The position numbers were made by a program, and so were the translations under genes. Shown here piece by piece: positions 54,230 to 64,000 of a stretch of DNA of 64,000 bases. A model generated the notes under the pieces. The model did no database searches, was not told the DNA's origin, and saw only the letters and a program-made list of their open reading frames with translations. Location of the stretch: positions 558,001 through 622,000 of the forward strand of contig NW_012236524.1 of assembly GCF_000787575.1 (NCBI RefSeq), given 5' to 3'. Position 1 is the stretch's first letter, and every line of letters starts with the position of its first letter. Origin of the DNA: Acytostelium subglobosum LB1 (lineage: Eukaryota > Evosea > Eumycetozoa > Acytosteliales > Acytosteliaceae).

Positions 54230-54250
54230 GGGTAAGGGCGAGGGCAAGGG
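54230..54250 (+). repeat. G-quadruplex motif upstream of Nse4
   Basis: Four GGG tracts separated by exactly three bases (taa, cga, caa). The stretch GGGCGAGGGCAAGGGT also occurs in an intron at 6681-6696. It lies about 157 bp upstream of the Nse4 start codon. Confidence 0.8.
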
Positions 54251-54406
54251 TAGTGTAAGTGTGTTGTTGAAAAGTTCACTTTTGAGTATTCGCGCGCACT
54301 TCCATCGTGTGTTCGACAAGTTTGAACTTATATTACTAATCTCATAGTTATACGATTGATCTGTTATAGATATTTATATATATTATCATATACTTAGTAG
54401 TGCAAT

Positions 54407-55486
54407 ATGAGTAATAAACAAACAACAAATGAAAGAAGACAGATTAGAAGAGAGTATAGATTGCTGATACAGGATACACAGAGCAAGAGACAGGACCTAA
54501 TCCAACCAGAGAACAATGGACTGTCTGAACTACTCAAGAAGGGAGAGGATATATATAGTAGAGGTATGTCTTGTACATTACACCATCCTACAACTCAGTG
54601 ATAACTAACTTGATCTTTGATTGAATGTGTACAGTACAACACCCTAGAGAGGCAGCATTGGACTCTGAGCTGCTGAGTCTGGCGTCACAACTTGGTTTGG
54701 AACAATCACAGAAATTCAAGGTCACCTTTAACTCGTTTGATAGCGAGGGTTTCATCACTAGAGTGAGGGACCATCTTATGCAACTGAGTGAGGACAATGA
54801 TGTCAATGAACAAGGATGGAATAGGTTTGGTCAGGCCGTGAACGAGCATTACAACACCGTGCCCGAGTTTGACTTTATGTACGGCCCAATGAACATTGAG
54901 ATCGTGGAGAAGCAACGCAAGCAGATACAACGTCGTGCCAAGGAGGATGTCGGCAAGGTCGAGCACGCAGAGAAGGTCACCGACACAGAGACCGCGAATG
55001 CCGAGTCGACAAGTGGTCGTGTCCAGGCGATGAAGCAGTACATTGAGAAGAAGAGAAGGATCGACTTTTTGGACATGGTCGTCAACAAGCAGTCGTTCTC
55101 AAAGACGGTCGAGAACATCTTCTATCTCTCCTTCCTTCTCAAGGATGGTCAGGCCCGAATCAGCAACACTGATGGCTTTGAGAATGTTGAGGCTTCTCAG
55201 CCTCCCGACGAGAAGGACTACACAACTGGCAAGGCTCTCCAAAGACATTCAATCATCAAGATGGACTATGAGACATGGCAGGTATGTGACTCATAAATCA
55301 ATCATTCGCTCACTTTATCAATCACTTACACGCATCACATATACTACTCCAACTCAGATGATGACAAAGTTAACGAGCACGCTGGACGACTTTGATATCA
55401 CGCAGAGACCACAACCAGTCGTTTCAGTCACAGAACCAGCAAGGCAACAACAAGATGATAGAGCAAACAAGAGACAGAGGAAATAG
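54407..55486 (+). CDS. nse4: Nse4, kleisin subunit of the SMC5/6 complex
   Basis: Bridges the SMC5 and SMC6 heads in DNA repair and replication-fork stability; nuclear. Three exons: 54407 to about 54564 ('RREYRLLIQDTQSKRQDLIQ'), about 54635-55281 and about 55358-55486. The helical N-terminal part 'LSELLKKGEDIYSRV', 'PREAALDSELLSLASQLGLE' and 'FDFMYGPMNIEIVEKQRKQI' match Nse4 N-terminal kleisin helices. The winged-helix C-terminal part has 'FSKTVENIFYLSFLLKDGQA' and ends 'KMDYETWQMMTKLTSTLDDF', the family's C-terminal signature. The tail is Gln/Arg/Lys-rich. It converges tail to tail with HROB, 99 bp apart. Confidence 0.93.
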
Positions 55487-55585
55487 AATACACCGTCGCA
55501 GACTCTTACTGAGCCTGTTGTATAGTAGTTGTAGTCGTAGTCATCATAGTAGTAGTAGTTCGATCGTTCGAATTTAGTTAATTGA

Positions 55586-58511
55586 TCAATGCAAGCCTTT
55601 GTTCTTGATGATACTGGTCTTTGATGGCGTCGATGCTGCGGATGACTGCGCAATCTGGTTCGATTTGCCTGTAAAGTCATGCTTGTATATTGGCAACGTC
55701 TTGCTAGATGGAAGATTGGACTTGGTAGCAATTGGCGCTGATGCTACCACTTTGGAGGTATTGGCAGTGGGCGGCTCGGGCACATCAACGTCATCAAAGC
55801 TGAATTCTTCATCATTCGCATTATTGCTCATTACTGGGACTGGTGTCTTTGTCGCTGTTAATGTAGCTGCTGCTGTCTTGGGGATGGGTGCAACAACAAC
55901 AGGAGGCAGAGGAGTAGTCGTTGTTGCAAAGTAATTTGGTGGAGAATGGCTTCGATGTGGAGTGGTAGTGGTCGTGGTTGTGGACGCCAGTGAGGGAGTA
56001 TGAAGAGAGAGTGGCTTGTTCAATGTGAGAGGAGTGTTCGTTGGGTTTAATCGCAAGGGTGTAGTCAGCTTGGCACCTTGGCTGCTGGGCGGGGTCAATG
56101 ACTTGATTGGTGTAAGAGTGGAAGCATTGAGATTTGGATTGGGATTGGCCAGTGTAACAGCAGATGGATTCAATGTAGGTTTGACAGTGAGTGTTGCCGC
56201 GGCCAAGGCTCTTCCACCCGCCGATGCTGTTATGTCTTCTTCAAAGTCGTCGCTGTAATGATCCATTATGGCTGGTATATTGTTGTCCTTGCGTGTCGTG
56301 ATATTCGCATTGGCATTCGAATTCGCATTCATAGTCGTCTTTAAACTTGTCGGCAAGTTCAGTGATTGCGATGAGGATTGTGGTTGTTGTGACAATGACA
56401 ATGTCTTTGATGGAGATGCCATTAATGTAGGAGCAGCAGTGGCCAGTGATGGTGTCAGTGATTGAGGTTTGGCGGGTGCGGGAACCAATGTCTTTGTAGT
56501 CGTCGTCGTCGGGGTTGTTGTTGTCTTGCTTTGGGGAGTCGGTTGTTTTGTTGGAGTCGCTATTGTCTTGTTAGCTGGTTGGCCAGCCTTTGTTTGTACT
56601 AAAGCTGATGGAGCTTTATATTCATCACCATGCTCATCATCATTCGTCCTCTTATATTGTTTCTTTGCGTAGCTTGCTATTGATGGTGATGTCGAACAGT
56701 TAGTCACTCATTCATTCAACATCATGGCATAACATACGTTTAGACTTGTTATATTTGCTTGTTTTCTTGTTTGGTGGCGGTGGCGGAGGATTCAGACCAA
56801 GATTATCAGCGTGTAGCTTCTTAGCCATTTTCTTTTCAATCAGTTCCTTCTCTATTTGTTCTTGTGTCTTGATTGGTATGTCTTGATATATTGATTTGGG
56901 ATTGTACTCAACAGGGTTGTCCTTTTGTAACATCTATGTCAATGATTGATTGGAGAGAGAGGGTGAGTGAATGAGTGAACGAGTGATCGATGGTGGCTGC
57001 CTTGATTGATTGATTGTATCCTAATCCATACCTCAAACTCTTGTGTTGCCTCTTCAACTCCTGGATCGTTGGGCGAGTAGACAAAGTCGATGTTTGAGAT
57101 GACAATGTTGATGTAATGTGACGTTGGTGATGGGCTGAATACGGACGTCTTGCGAAGTACAAGAATCCAACCGTTTGCCAACTCGGGATAATAGTCGCCA
57201 ACGATCTTCTTCTGAATGATGCCCTTCATCTCGCCAGAGGGATCACTGATCACAGTTTGATAGTCGCCCTCTGAGGCCACCAATGACTTTATCATCACCA
57301 CAAGCTGTGGCACCTTCTTTTGATAGCCCTCTCGCAGTACATAATCAATGTTATACTTGAGCAACGGGTTGTTGTTAGGGTTCTCTGTTGTCATGGAGGA
57401 TATGGTTAGCTCGTGGAGGACATGTTGTCATGCGGGCAGGACAATGTTTACCGAATGGAGGAAGACCCCTGTTCTTGAGCATTAGGACCCAGGGTCCTTT
57501 GGAATAGTCGACGGGGAACATGTCATAGGTGAATGAATCTTGGATTGTGGCCTTCATGAACACTGTGTTCTTGATGATTGGTTGTTGCTGTTTGTTGGCC
57601 CCGACAGAGGGGATGGTCTGGCCCTGTTTCAAAGGAGGCAGTGATCCCGCTGGTCCAGGGAATCTACGTGTTGGTGTATTGTTGTTGATATCTACAGGTT
57701 GATTATTGTTGATGTTGTTGTTGTTGTTGTTCGCATTCACATTGTGATTGACGTTTGGGTTGACACTGATGTGTGCCGATTGATCGTTCTTAATACGCTT
57801 GGTCGATGCGTTTAAAGGTTGTTGTTCATCATTCTTGTAAAGTGTTTGCCGTTGTTGTTGTTGAGGCGCTGCTGATGTCGAATGTGTCGGCTGCTTTGGT
57901 TTGATAAATTGATGATCATCATTGTTGTTGTTATGTGTGGACTGTCCAGCAGCACTGGTCGTCGTAGTCGTCGTAGATGTAGTCGTTGGTGCAGGCTTTG
58001 AATGTGACTGTACAAAGTGCTGATGTCTACTCTGTAGTATGTTCTGAAAGTTCCCCTTCTGTATCAGATCACTTGTATACTGTGTCGATTGTGACTCTGT
58101 CATTGATATATCAAAGTTCTTCGCTGTCTGTTGTTGTTGTTGTTGTTGCTGCTGTTGCTGTTTATGTACATTGATGGGTGCAGCAGCAGCGGCAGGTCGT
58201 TGTTGTTGATGCATCGTTGTATCAACATTGTTGTTTGGTGCTTTGATCGTTGAAGTTGTTGTTGATGTTGGTGTAGTTGAGGCAGAAGTTGTGACATTAT
58301 GTATTGGCTGTTGTTGTTGTTGTCGTATCTGTAAAGGGTTCTCCTTGGGAGCCAAAGCTTTGGCCACTGGTACATGAACATTCGTATTGTTACTGCCATT
58401 TGTGTTTATGTTGGTGTTGGTGATGTTTGTGTTGATGTTGACCTTGGCATTGTCATTGTCATTGTCACTGTCAAAGTCCAAGCCTTCAAGATCTTCATCG
58501 CCATTGTCCAT
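55586..58511 (-). CDS. HROB-like OB-fold recombination protein
   Basis: In animals HROB (MCM8IP) recruits the MCM8-9 helicase in homologous recombination. Four exons by my reading: 58511 to about 57451, about 57384-57032, about 56933-56745 and about 56672-55586. Exon 1 is acidic, then low complexity (Asn, Gln, Thr), ending 'SKGPWVLMLKNRGLPPF'. Exon 2 carries the OB domain: 'VPQLVVMIKSLVASEGDYQT', 'SDPSGEMKGIIQKKIVGDYY', 'GWILVLRKTSVFSPSPTSHY', closely matching the DUF4539/HROB pattern. Exons 3-4 are a Pro-run and a long Thr/Ala/Pro-rich tail with 'DEEFSFDDVDVPEP'. MCM8/9 presence in this organism is not testable from the window. Confidence 0.85.
58127..58162 (-). repeat. CAA/CAG repeat (polyglutamine) in HROB
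   Basis: Gln-coding run in exon 1 of the HROB-like gene, read on the minus strand. Other Gln, Asn and Thr runs lie on both sides of it. Confidence 0.9.
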
Positions 58512-58705
58512 CTTGGTTGATTGATTGTTTGATCGAGTATAAGTGAGGGGTGTGTCAAATGATGTACATCAAAGAGAAAACAGGAGCGAACACTTCTGAA
58601 AGGTCAATTTCAAATTTACAAGAAAACATTTTATCTCTTTATCTCTATCATCTCACTTTGCAACTTGTTCTTCGGTTCCTCAGCAGATGGAAACCACTTG
58701 CATTG

Positions 58706-60938
58706 TCAATCCCAATCGCATCGCAAGGTGGAGGCTCCATCATAAAAACTTCGTCGATGCGATTGCTGATGATGATCTAGCACTCTACCGACCCTGCCAA
58801 CAGCATGCTTCTGTGCATCTCTACAACCATGACACTTCTTTGGCAATGGTAAACCACGTCTGACATAGAATGATTGTTCACTCGCATTCAATATCCATGA
58901 CTTGTAGCACAGCGTGCAGCGCTTGGTCTGACCGACAGGAGACAATCGTCTAGTCGTTGTATGAGTAGGAGTAGGACTATACACTGGCAGTAGTCCTGCT
59001 GATGCATCGTCAGCAAGTTGTTTCTTGACAACACGACATGGACGACAGGTCCTTGGCAGTGGTATTCCCTTGCCCTGGAAGAATGACGCCTCATCAGCTA
59101 GCATGGTCCATGGAGTGGTACACACCTTGCATGGACCCATTGGACTACCATAGAGTGGCTGTGCTCCGAACTTGAGCAGCACTTCCACCTTCTGTTGTAG
59201 TTGTGCTAGCTCTGACAATGAAATGTTTGATTGTTGCTGCCTGTCCAACTGCGCTTGGAGATTGGCAATCTGGATCTTCAGGTGTTGGTTCTGGTCTGGT
59301 GCAGGGTCACCAACTGGAGGACAGTCATCATCATCGCTGTCGTCACTATCAACAAACAACTCATCATCATCATCATAATCATCGTCATCCAATGAGTAGA
59401 CTGGACGAGGCAACCTTTGGAAGCTCTTGTCCTTGCTAAGACTGTCCGAGATCATCTTGACATGTTGGATCATCGTGTCGGCGGATCGTCTGGCCTCGAA
59501 CGAGGTCAGTAGCTTGGCCTCCATCTCCATCTGTGTGATTGTGATGACAAGTTCATCAACAAGATTGAAGCCACTACATATCTGCTTGAGGGCTTGGCAA
59601 GATGATGTGATCTCATGGGTCATTTGCTTGATGGCTGACTCAATGAGCTGCTTCGCATCATTGATGGATGATATCTTGGATTGGGCCGTGGACATGCCCA
59701 TCTGCGCCTTCTGGTACTTGTCCTTCATGTGTCCAATCTCGACCTCCAATGTCTTTTGCTGCTTTACGATGGTGTGTCTTCCATGGTAGTGAGTGATGTA
59801 GGAGCATCTCTCTGGACATTTGGAACAGTTGTTCAGTCCATTCATGGCCACACAGCCAGTGAATGCATTGTCACCCTTGGATGATATCTCTTCAAGTCCA
59901 CAATGTTCATGACAAACATGGTTACACTCACTACATATCGTGTTGTGATATGGTGTGTCCACCATCTCGGTCGTCATCACGGTCTTCTTCTTGGTGTAGT
60001 TCTGGAACTTGGCCTGGTCCGATGAGTACTGTCCAAGCATTATTTGTGCCTGCCAGACCTCATCCTGGAGATCCTGGATACGCTTGATGTCAATCTTGGC
60101 CTTGTGAAGAGTCTGCTTGATCTTGAATCGATGGTTCCTCATTGTACCAAAGGCCGAGGTCGACACGACATCCTTCCTGGCAATGGACCTCATCATCTTA
60201 TTGACAGTGAACATAGACTCTTTGAACTCTCGTTTAAGACTCTTCTTGGCTTGGTCATTCCAAGTGGCGGGATCTGTCGAGAAGGCCGAGTTCTCCATGT
60301 GGAACACCGAACGCGACTGGAGGTTTCCCAGAGCCTTGAGGTCAAAGTTGCGATTGTACTCTTGGCACTTGGTGAACACAATCACCAAGTTGTTGAGTAT
60401 CACATCGGGGATGGAGCCCTGGAGACGGGTGATGGCACTCTTGAGTGAGATTACATCACGGCAATCCTTCCCATTGATCAAGAGGATGATGGCAGACAAT
60501 GAAGATGCCTGGTCAGCGGCATTGATGATCTTGTTGATATTGATCTCGTCTTGATGTATGCCACGCGTGTCGGAAAGGCCCGGTGTGTCGATGAACACAT
60601 AGGTATGTCCATCCTTGGTGAACTTGTACTCGGTACATTCATTTGTCTGGCTAGATGTTGTATCCCTCACATTTAGTTCACTATGTCTCAAACCTCTTTG
60701 TGTTGGCTTTAGGAACTTTGTCTCAATTGATACCTTTATATCATTAGGGAATGATCCCTCCAAGAAATAGTTGGTGAGTGTATTGATAAAAGTTGATTTA
60801 CCTTTTGATTGGTGATATTAATAAAGTTAGAATATTGTCTTTCTGTGTCTTGAACCTGAATCACATACCAGATCCTGTTTCACCAACTACCAACACAGAG
60901 GACAATGAGGAATAATTGCTAGGTCTAAGGTTAACCAT
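58706..60938 (-). CDS. AIG1-like GTPase fused to zinc-binding region and two zinc ribbons
   Basis: Two exons: 60938 to about 60870 ('MVNLRPSNYSSLSSVLVVGE', then T-G-S), and about 60802-58706. The P-loop GETGSGKST is rebuilt across the junction. G3 is 'YVFIDTPGLSDTRG' and G4 reads 'LVIVFTKCQEYN', so the usual Asp after TK is absent. A Cys/His cluster follows ('CSECNHVCHEHCGLEEISS' and 'CSKCPERCSYITHYHGRHT'), then coiled coils, an Asp-rich acidic segment, and two near-identical zinc ribbons: 'CKVCTTPWTMLADEASFFQG' and 'CTLCYKSWILNASEQSFYVR', each closing with 'PLPxxCxxCR'. These ribbons match the 'probable zinc-ribbon' (zf-trcl) pattern. About 710 residues. Nucleotide-driven scaffold is a guess; nothing shows the target. 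Confidence 0.85.
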
Positions 60939-61557
60939 CCTTAGAGTTATTATTATTTATATTTATATATTACAATATAGAGTGGAGTAAATAATTGAAT
61001 GAATGAAGGGATGAATGAAGGAAGGATAGTATGCTCATCTTCTTAATTTGTGAAGAGAAAGAGAGTGAGTGAGAGTTTCCACTTTAGAGAAGTGATGGAA
61101 AACCCACCAATTTAGTTTGTTGTTAGCACTCCTGGCTGCAACCCCATCAATCAAAGAGTGAGTGAGTGAGATTGGTGCGAGACCAAGTAACCTGAACTTC
61201 AACTTTAAGAGAGAAATGGTGTATACCCTTAACCATAGGTTTTAAAAGGGATAATGTCTCGTTCTTATTTAGTACTAGTACCTAGATGTCTATTATAATA
61301 TTCACTGACTCAATGACGTCTACATCAGCAAACTTTGGTCGACAAAACTTTGATGACATTCGACTTTGTCGACACTTATTACACTTTAGCAATTGACGCC
61401 GAAACACATAAACTCATTCATATATATAATGTAAGGTCAAGGACAGCACAGGACAAGACAGGTCACAATACAGCATTACAAGCAGGTGCAGAGTCTCAGG
61501 AGTAAGGACTGACATGAAATATCGATCATTCAATCAATCATATATAGATAGATAAAG
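60939..61557. other. Divergent spacer, GTPase / TOM7
   Basis: AT-rich spacer of 0.6 kb between divergent genes. It contains the 9-bp inverted repeat GTCGACAAA (61338-61346) / TTTGTCGAC (61365-61373), separated by 18 bp, a candidate regulatory element. No gene is seen. Confidence 0.5.
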
Positions 61558-61743
61558 ATGACACAACCAAAGCCTACTTGGTATCAGAGACTACTGATGA
61601 ATTTGACTTCAGAATCAATTACAGAGACTGCAAAGAAGATGTTCTACTATGGATATATACCACTTGTGTTACTGCATGCTTACAGATCAATGAGACGTCC
61701 CGATGCCTTTGGTCTAATAATAGGTGGCGTTGCTCCCAAATAA
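61558..61743 (+). CDS. tomm7: TOM7-like mitochondrial import receptor subunit
   Basis: 61-residue protein in one exon. The C-terminal half 'TETAKKMFYYGYIPLVLLHA' followed by 'YRSMRRPDAFGLIIGG' matches Tom7, where 'GFIPLVIYLGFKRG' forms the single membrane helix. The N-terminal 25 residues are polar and face the cytosol. Tom7 tunes assembly of the TOM complex in the mitochondrial outer membrane. The length is normal for the family (55-65 residues). The ATG at 61558 is the only one upstream of the conserved part. Confidence 0.75.
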   Translation: MTQPKPTWYQRLLMNLTSESITETAKKMFYYGYIPLVLLHAYRSMRRPDAFGLIIGGVAPK

Positions 61744-61916
61744 ACGCCGCATGATGTAGCTACGAACGATAACAGCAGCAGCAACAGCATTATATACATA
61801 ACAACAACGACATCAAGCGTACGAACGAATGAACGAAAGAGTAATCGATAGTATGTTTAGATTTATTATGATCATTAAGGATACACAGCATTGCGAGCGA
61901 CGGACGACACGACACC

Positions 61917-64000
61917 TTAGATATGCCTCGAAATGGTCTCGTATGGAATCAATGGCGATGTCTTGTCAAGCTCGATGGCAAGCTTGAAACATTCGGATGC
62001 ACGCTCAATGTCACCTTTGGCCTTCAGCACGATGCCAAGTTGGAACCAGGCATAGTGCGACGTTGGATCGTACGAGCGTAGGATAGTCGTCAGGTTGTTC
62101 TCGGCGAGGAGCAGGTCGCCACCTGCGACAAAGTGGTTGACGGCAGTCCTGATGGCACTGTTGGTGTGTGATGGATCGATGGTCAGGGCCTTCTGATAGT
62201 TGGCCAGAGCGTCCTGGCGGAGATCCTGGATCTCCAGCATGAAGCCCTGTTGGTAGTACACGTCGGGGTTGTCGCGACAGATTGAGTCGGCCTGGCTCAG
62301 ACAGGCGGCGGCATCCTCAAACATTCTCTGTTGTGTGAATGCCTCACCAATGGCCAGCCACAGCTGGACGCGACGGCTAGTCTCGCGATCGGCCGTGGTG
62401 TGAGAGGTGGCGCGCACGCGTAGCATCTCCTTGGCGCCCGGTGATGTGGCATCATCCTGGCCCTCGGACGAGAGTACCTCGCTGCCACGGTGGGACTTCT
62501 GGTCGGTGGCACCCGAGCGGATGTCAAACGAGACGATTGATGATGGGCCGCCCGATGTTCTGTTCCTGGGCACCGAGTCGGTCTCGTCCCAGTCCTCCAC
62601 CGATGTCAGTGTGTGATTGGACAGATGTGACATGGCCGACTTGTAAGTGATGAGGGCTTGTGCGCCATCGTCCAGTGCGATCTCCAGCTTTGCCTTGGTC
62701 AGCAGCAGCTCTACGTTGGTGGGCGACAGTGTCAGTGCGTGCTTGCACGCTCTGTACGCCAGCTCGTAGGCCTTATTGGAGGACAGAAGCAGTGCCAAAA
62801 GGTTCCAGCTGGCAGGCTCGTCCGGGTTGATCGACAGAGACTCCTGAATGTACTTTAGGCCGAGTTTGACCTCACGAATGTATGCATATATCAGTGCCAG
62901 ATGATAAGAGATGCGGTAATCTGATGGATCCAATTGATGTGCACGCTTCAAGTTCTCTCTGGCCAAGTCCTGATTGGCCTGCTTCTCATGCGATGACTTG
63001 CACTCCAATGCCTTCTTCTCATAGGCCACACCAATCAACAAGTAGGCAGTTGCCAATTGAGTTGGATTGATTGAGTCCATGTCCATCTTTGTCACTTGTT
63101 GAGCCAATGATAAACCTTTGGAGAACTATTGATTGATTGATCGTTTGAATGAGTATGATTGGTTGGTTGATTGATTGATTGGTCAGGGATGTGGACATAC
63201 CTGGTTCAATTGGTTGATGCATATCTTGGCGCCCAAGAGGTTCAACTCAATCTTGTTTGGAACCAAGGCCAAGCACTCCTCAATGATGAACAATGATCTC
63301 TTGTACTTGCCAGCACAATACAATGACAGTGCCAACTGCGACCATCTATGTACCTCTCCAAACTTTGTTGATAGTGATCGTTCATAGTTCTAATTGATTG
63401 ATTGATTGATTGATTGTTGGTGGTCAGTGGACAACTCCATCCATCCATCAAACTCAATGATGACATACCTCAACAATCTGATAGTACTGTCCCTTGCGAC
63501 AGTATCCTTGACACAGGTCGTCGTATATCTCCATGTCATGCTCGGTGATGGGCGTCGCGGGGTTCTGCTGTAGCTGAGTGAATTGGACATGCTCGACGTT
63601 ATGGAGACAGAGCAAGGCCTCTTCAACCTGATCACCTGGATGATAGAGATGTCCAGGCACAACACGAGACTGTTGTTGCTGTTCAGTGTTGTCGAGCAGT
63701 GGAACATAAGACTGATTGCAAGTGTTTCGCAACAGTGCGTGGGCCAACTGTGTCAGTGCACTCTTATACTGTGTCGCTGGCAAGATGACCTGAGACGACA
63801 GGCAGTTCCTCAATGTCTTTACGCTCTCTGTAGTGTTGCTGTTGATTGATTGAGTGAGTGAGTGAGTGCCATCGATGCTACGCAACAACAAACATACCCA
63901 TAGTAACGATTGATGTTGGCCATTCGGATAAAGGCCTCGACTACAAGTGGCCTGGTAACGACATCGATGGCACGGAATGACTTGAAGTAACGTAGGGCCA
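61917..64000 (-). CDS. ttc7: TTC7 homologue, TPR subunit of the PI4KIIIalpha complex (5' end beyond window)
   Basis: Only the C-terminal part is present; it runs off the right edge. Four exons visible: 64000 to about 63899 ('EAFIRMANINRYYG'), about 63840-63471, about 63390-63202, and about 63125-61917. Blocks: 'CLSSQVILPATQYKSALTQL', 'EVHRWSQLALSLYCAGKYKR', 'FLIIEECLALVPNKIELNLL' (partly at a junction), then regular TPRs such as 'DYRISYHLALIYAYIREVKL' and 'EPASWNLLALLLSSNKAYEL'. A Ser/Arg-rich insert lies in the middle. TTC7 with FAM126 and EFR3 holds phosphatidylinositol 4-kinase at the plasma membrane. Introns carry GATT repeats on the plus strand. Residues about 1-300 are outside the window. 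Confidence 0.87.

Noticed and set aside
55354-55731. 125-residue minus frame across the Nse4/HROB convergence
   Set aside because: Antisense shadow with a Tyr/Asp run from a GTAGTA repeat.
1-64000. tRNA, rRNA and CRISPR features
   Set aside because: Scanned by eye for B-box-like GGTTCRANNCC words and cloverleaf pairs and for regularly spaced repeats; none convincing. The CAAT arrays are microsatellites.
1-64000. Transposons and virus-like elements
   Set aside because: No reverse transcriptase, integrase, transposase or capsid-like frame and no long terminal repeats seen.

Overview
The window looks like nuclear DNA of a dictyostelid social amoeba. Evidence: F-box/FNIP-repeat proteins with the 'FNQ..xPGxLPxSLTxLxFG' pattern, runs of Asn, Gln and Thr inside otherwise conserved proteins, short GT-AG introns (mostly about 60 to 180 nt), and introns and spacers packed with CAAT/CATT tetranucleotide repeats. 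Coding sequence is less AT-rich than in Dictyostelium discoideum, so a relative with a more balanced genome (Acytostelium-like) is possible; this is inference from composition only. I count 33 protein genes and one decayed gene. I saw no tRNA, rRNA, CRISPR array or recognisable transposon.

1-15.2 kb is accessory in character. After a syntaxin-8-like SNARE gene come two DUF4419 paralogues (1055-2161 and 14111-15202, same strand). They bracket an orphan LRR-like gene, a five-exon F-box/ankyrin/TRAF-zinc-finger gene, two tandem F-box/FNIP genes and a secreted protein with bacterial-looking modules.

15.4-42.5 kb is mostly housekeeping: a tail-anchored TPR protein, a LYAR-type winged-helix protein, the telomere protein POT1, glycerophosphocholine acyltransferase GPC1, WDR26/Gid7, a phosphinothricin-type GNAT, a class I histone deacetylase, an orphan, a decayed surface-protein gene, the CTD phosphatase FCP1, gamma-tubulin, DNA primase large subunit, nicotinamidase, myotrophin/V-1 and poly(A) polymerase.

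42.5-46.36 kb is gene-poor. It holds one 67-residue orphan gene and a 2.9-kb spacer in front of a TALE homeobox gene. 48.6-64 kb holds a DUF3605 gene, a third FNIP gene, leucine carboxyl methyltransferase, an ML-domain lipid-binding protein, Nse4 (SMC5/6), HROB, a GTPase fused to two zinc ribbons, TOM7, and the 3' part of TTC7.

Four genes concern DNA ends, replication or recombination (POT1, primase large subunit, Nse4, HROB), and several concern transcription or RNA (FCP1, HDAC, poly(A) polymerase, TALE homeobox). No operon-like organisation is expected or seen; neighbours are independent transcription units. The most unusual items are the GTPase/zinc-ribbon fusion (58706-60938), the secreted bacterial-like chimera (11968-13612), the F-box/ankyrin/TRAF gene, and two dispersed GGGNNN quadruplex arrays that share a 16-mer.
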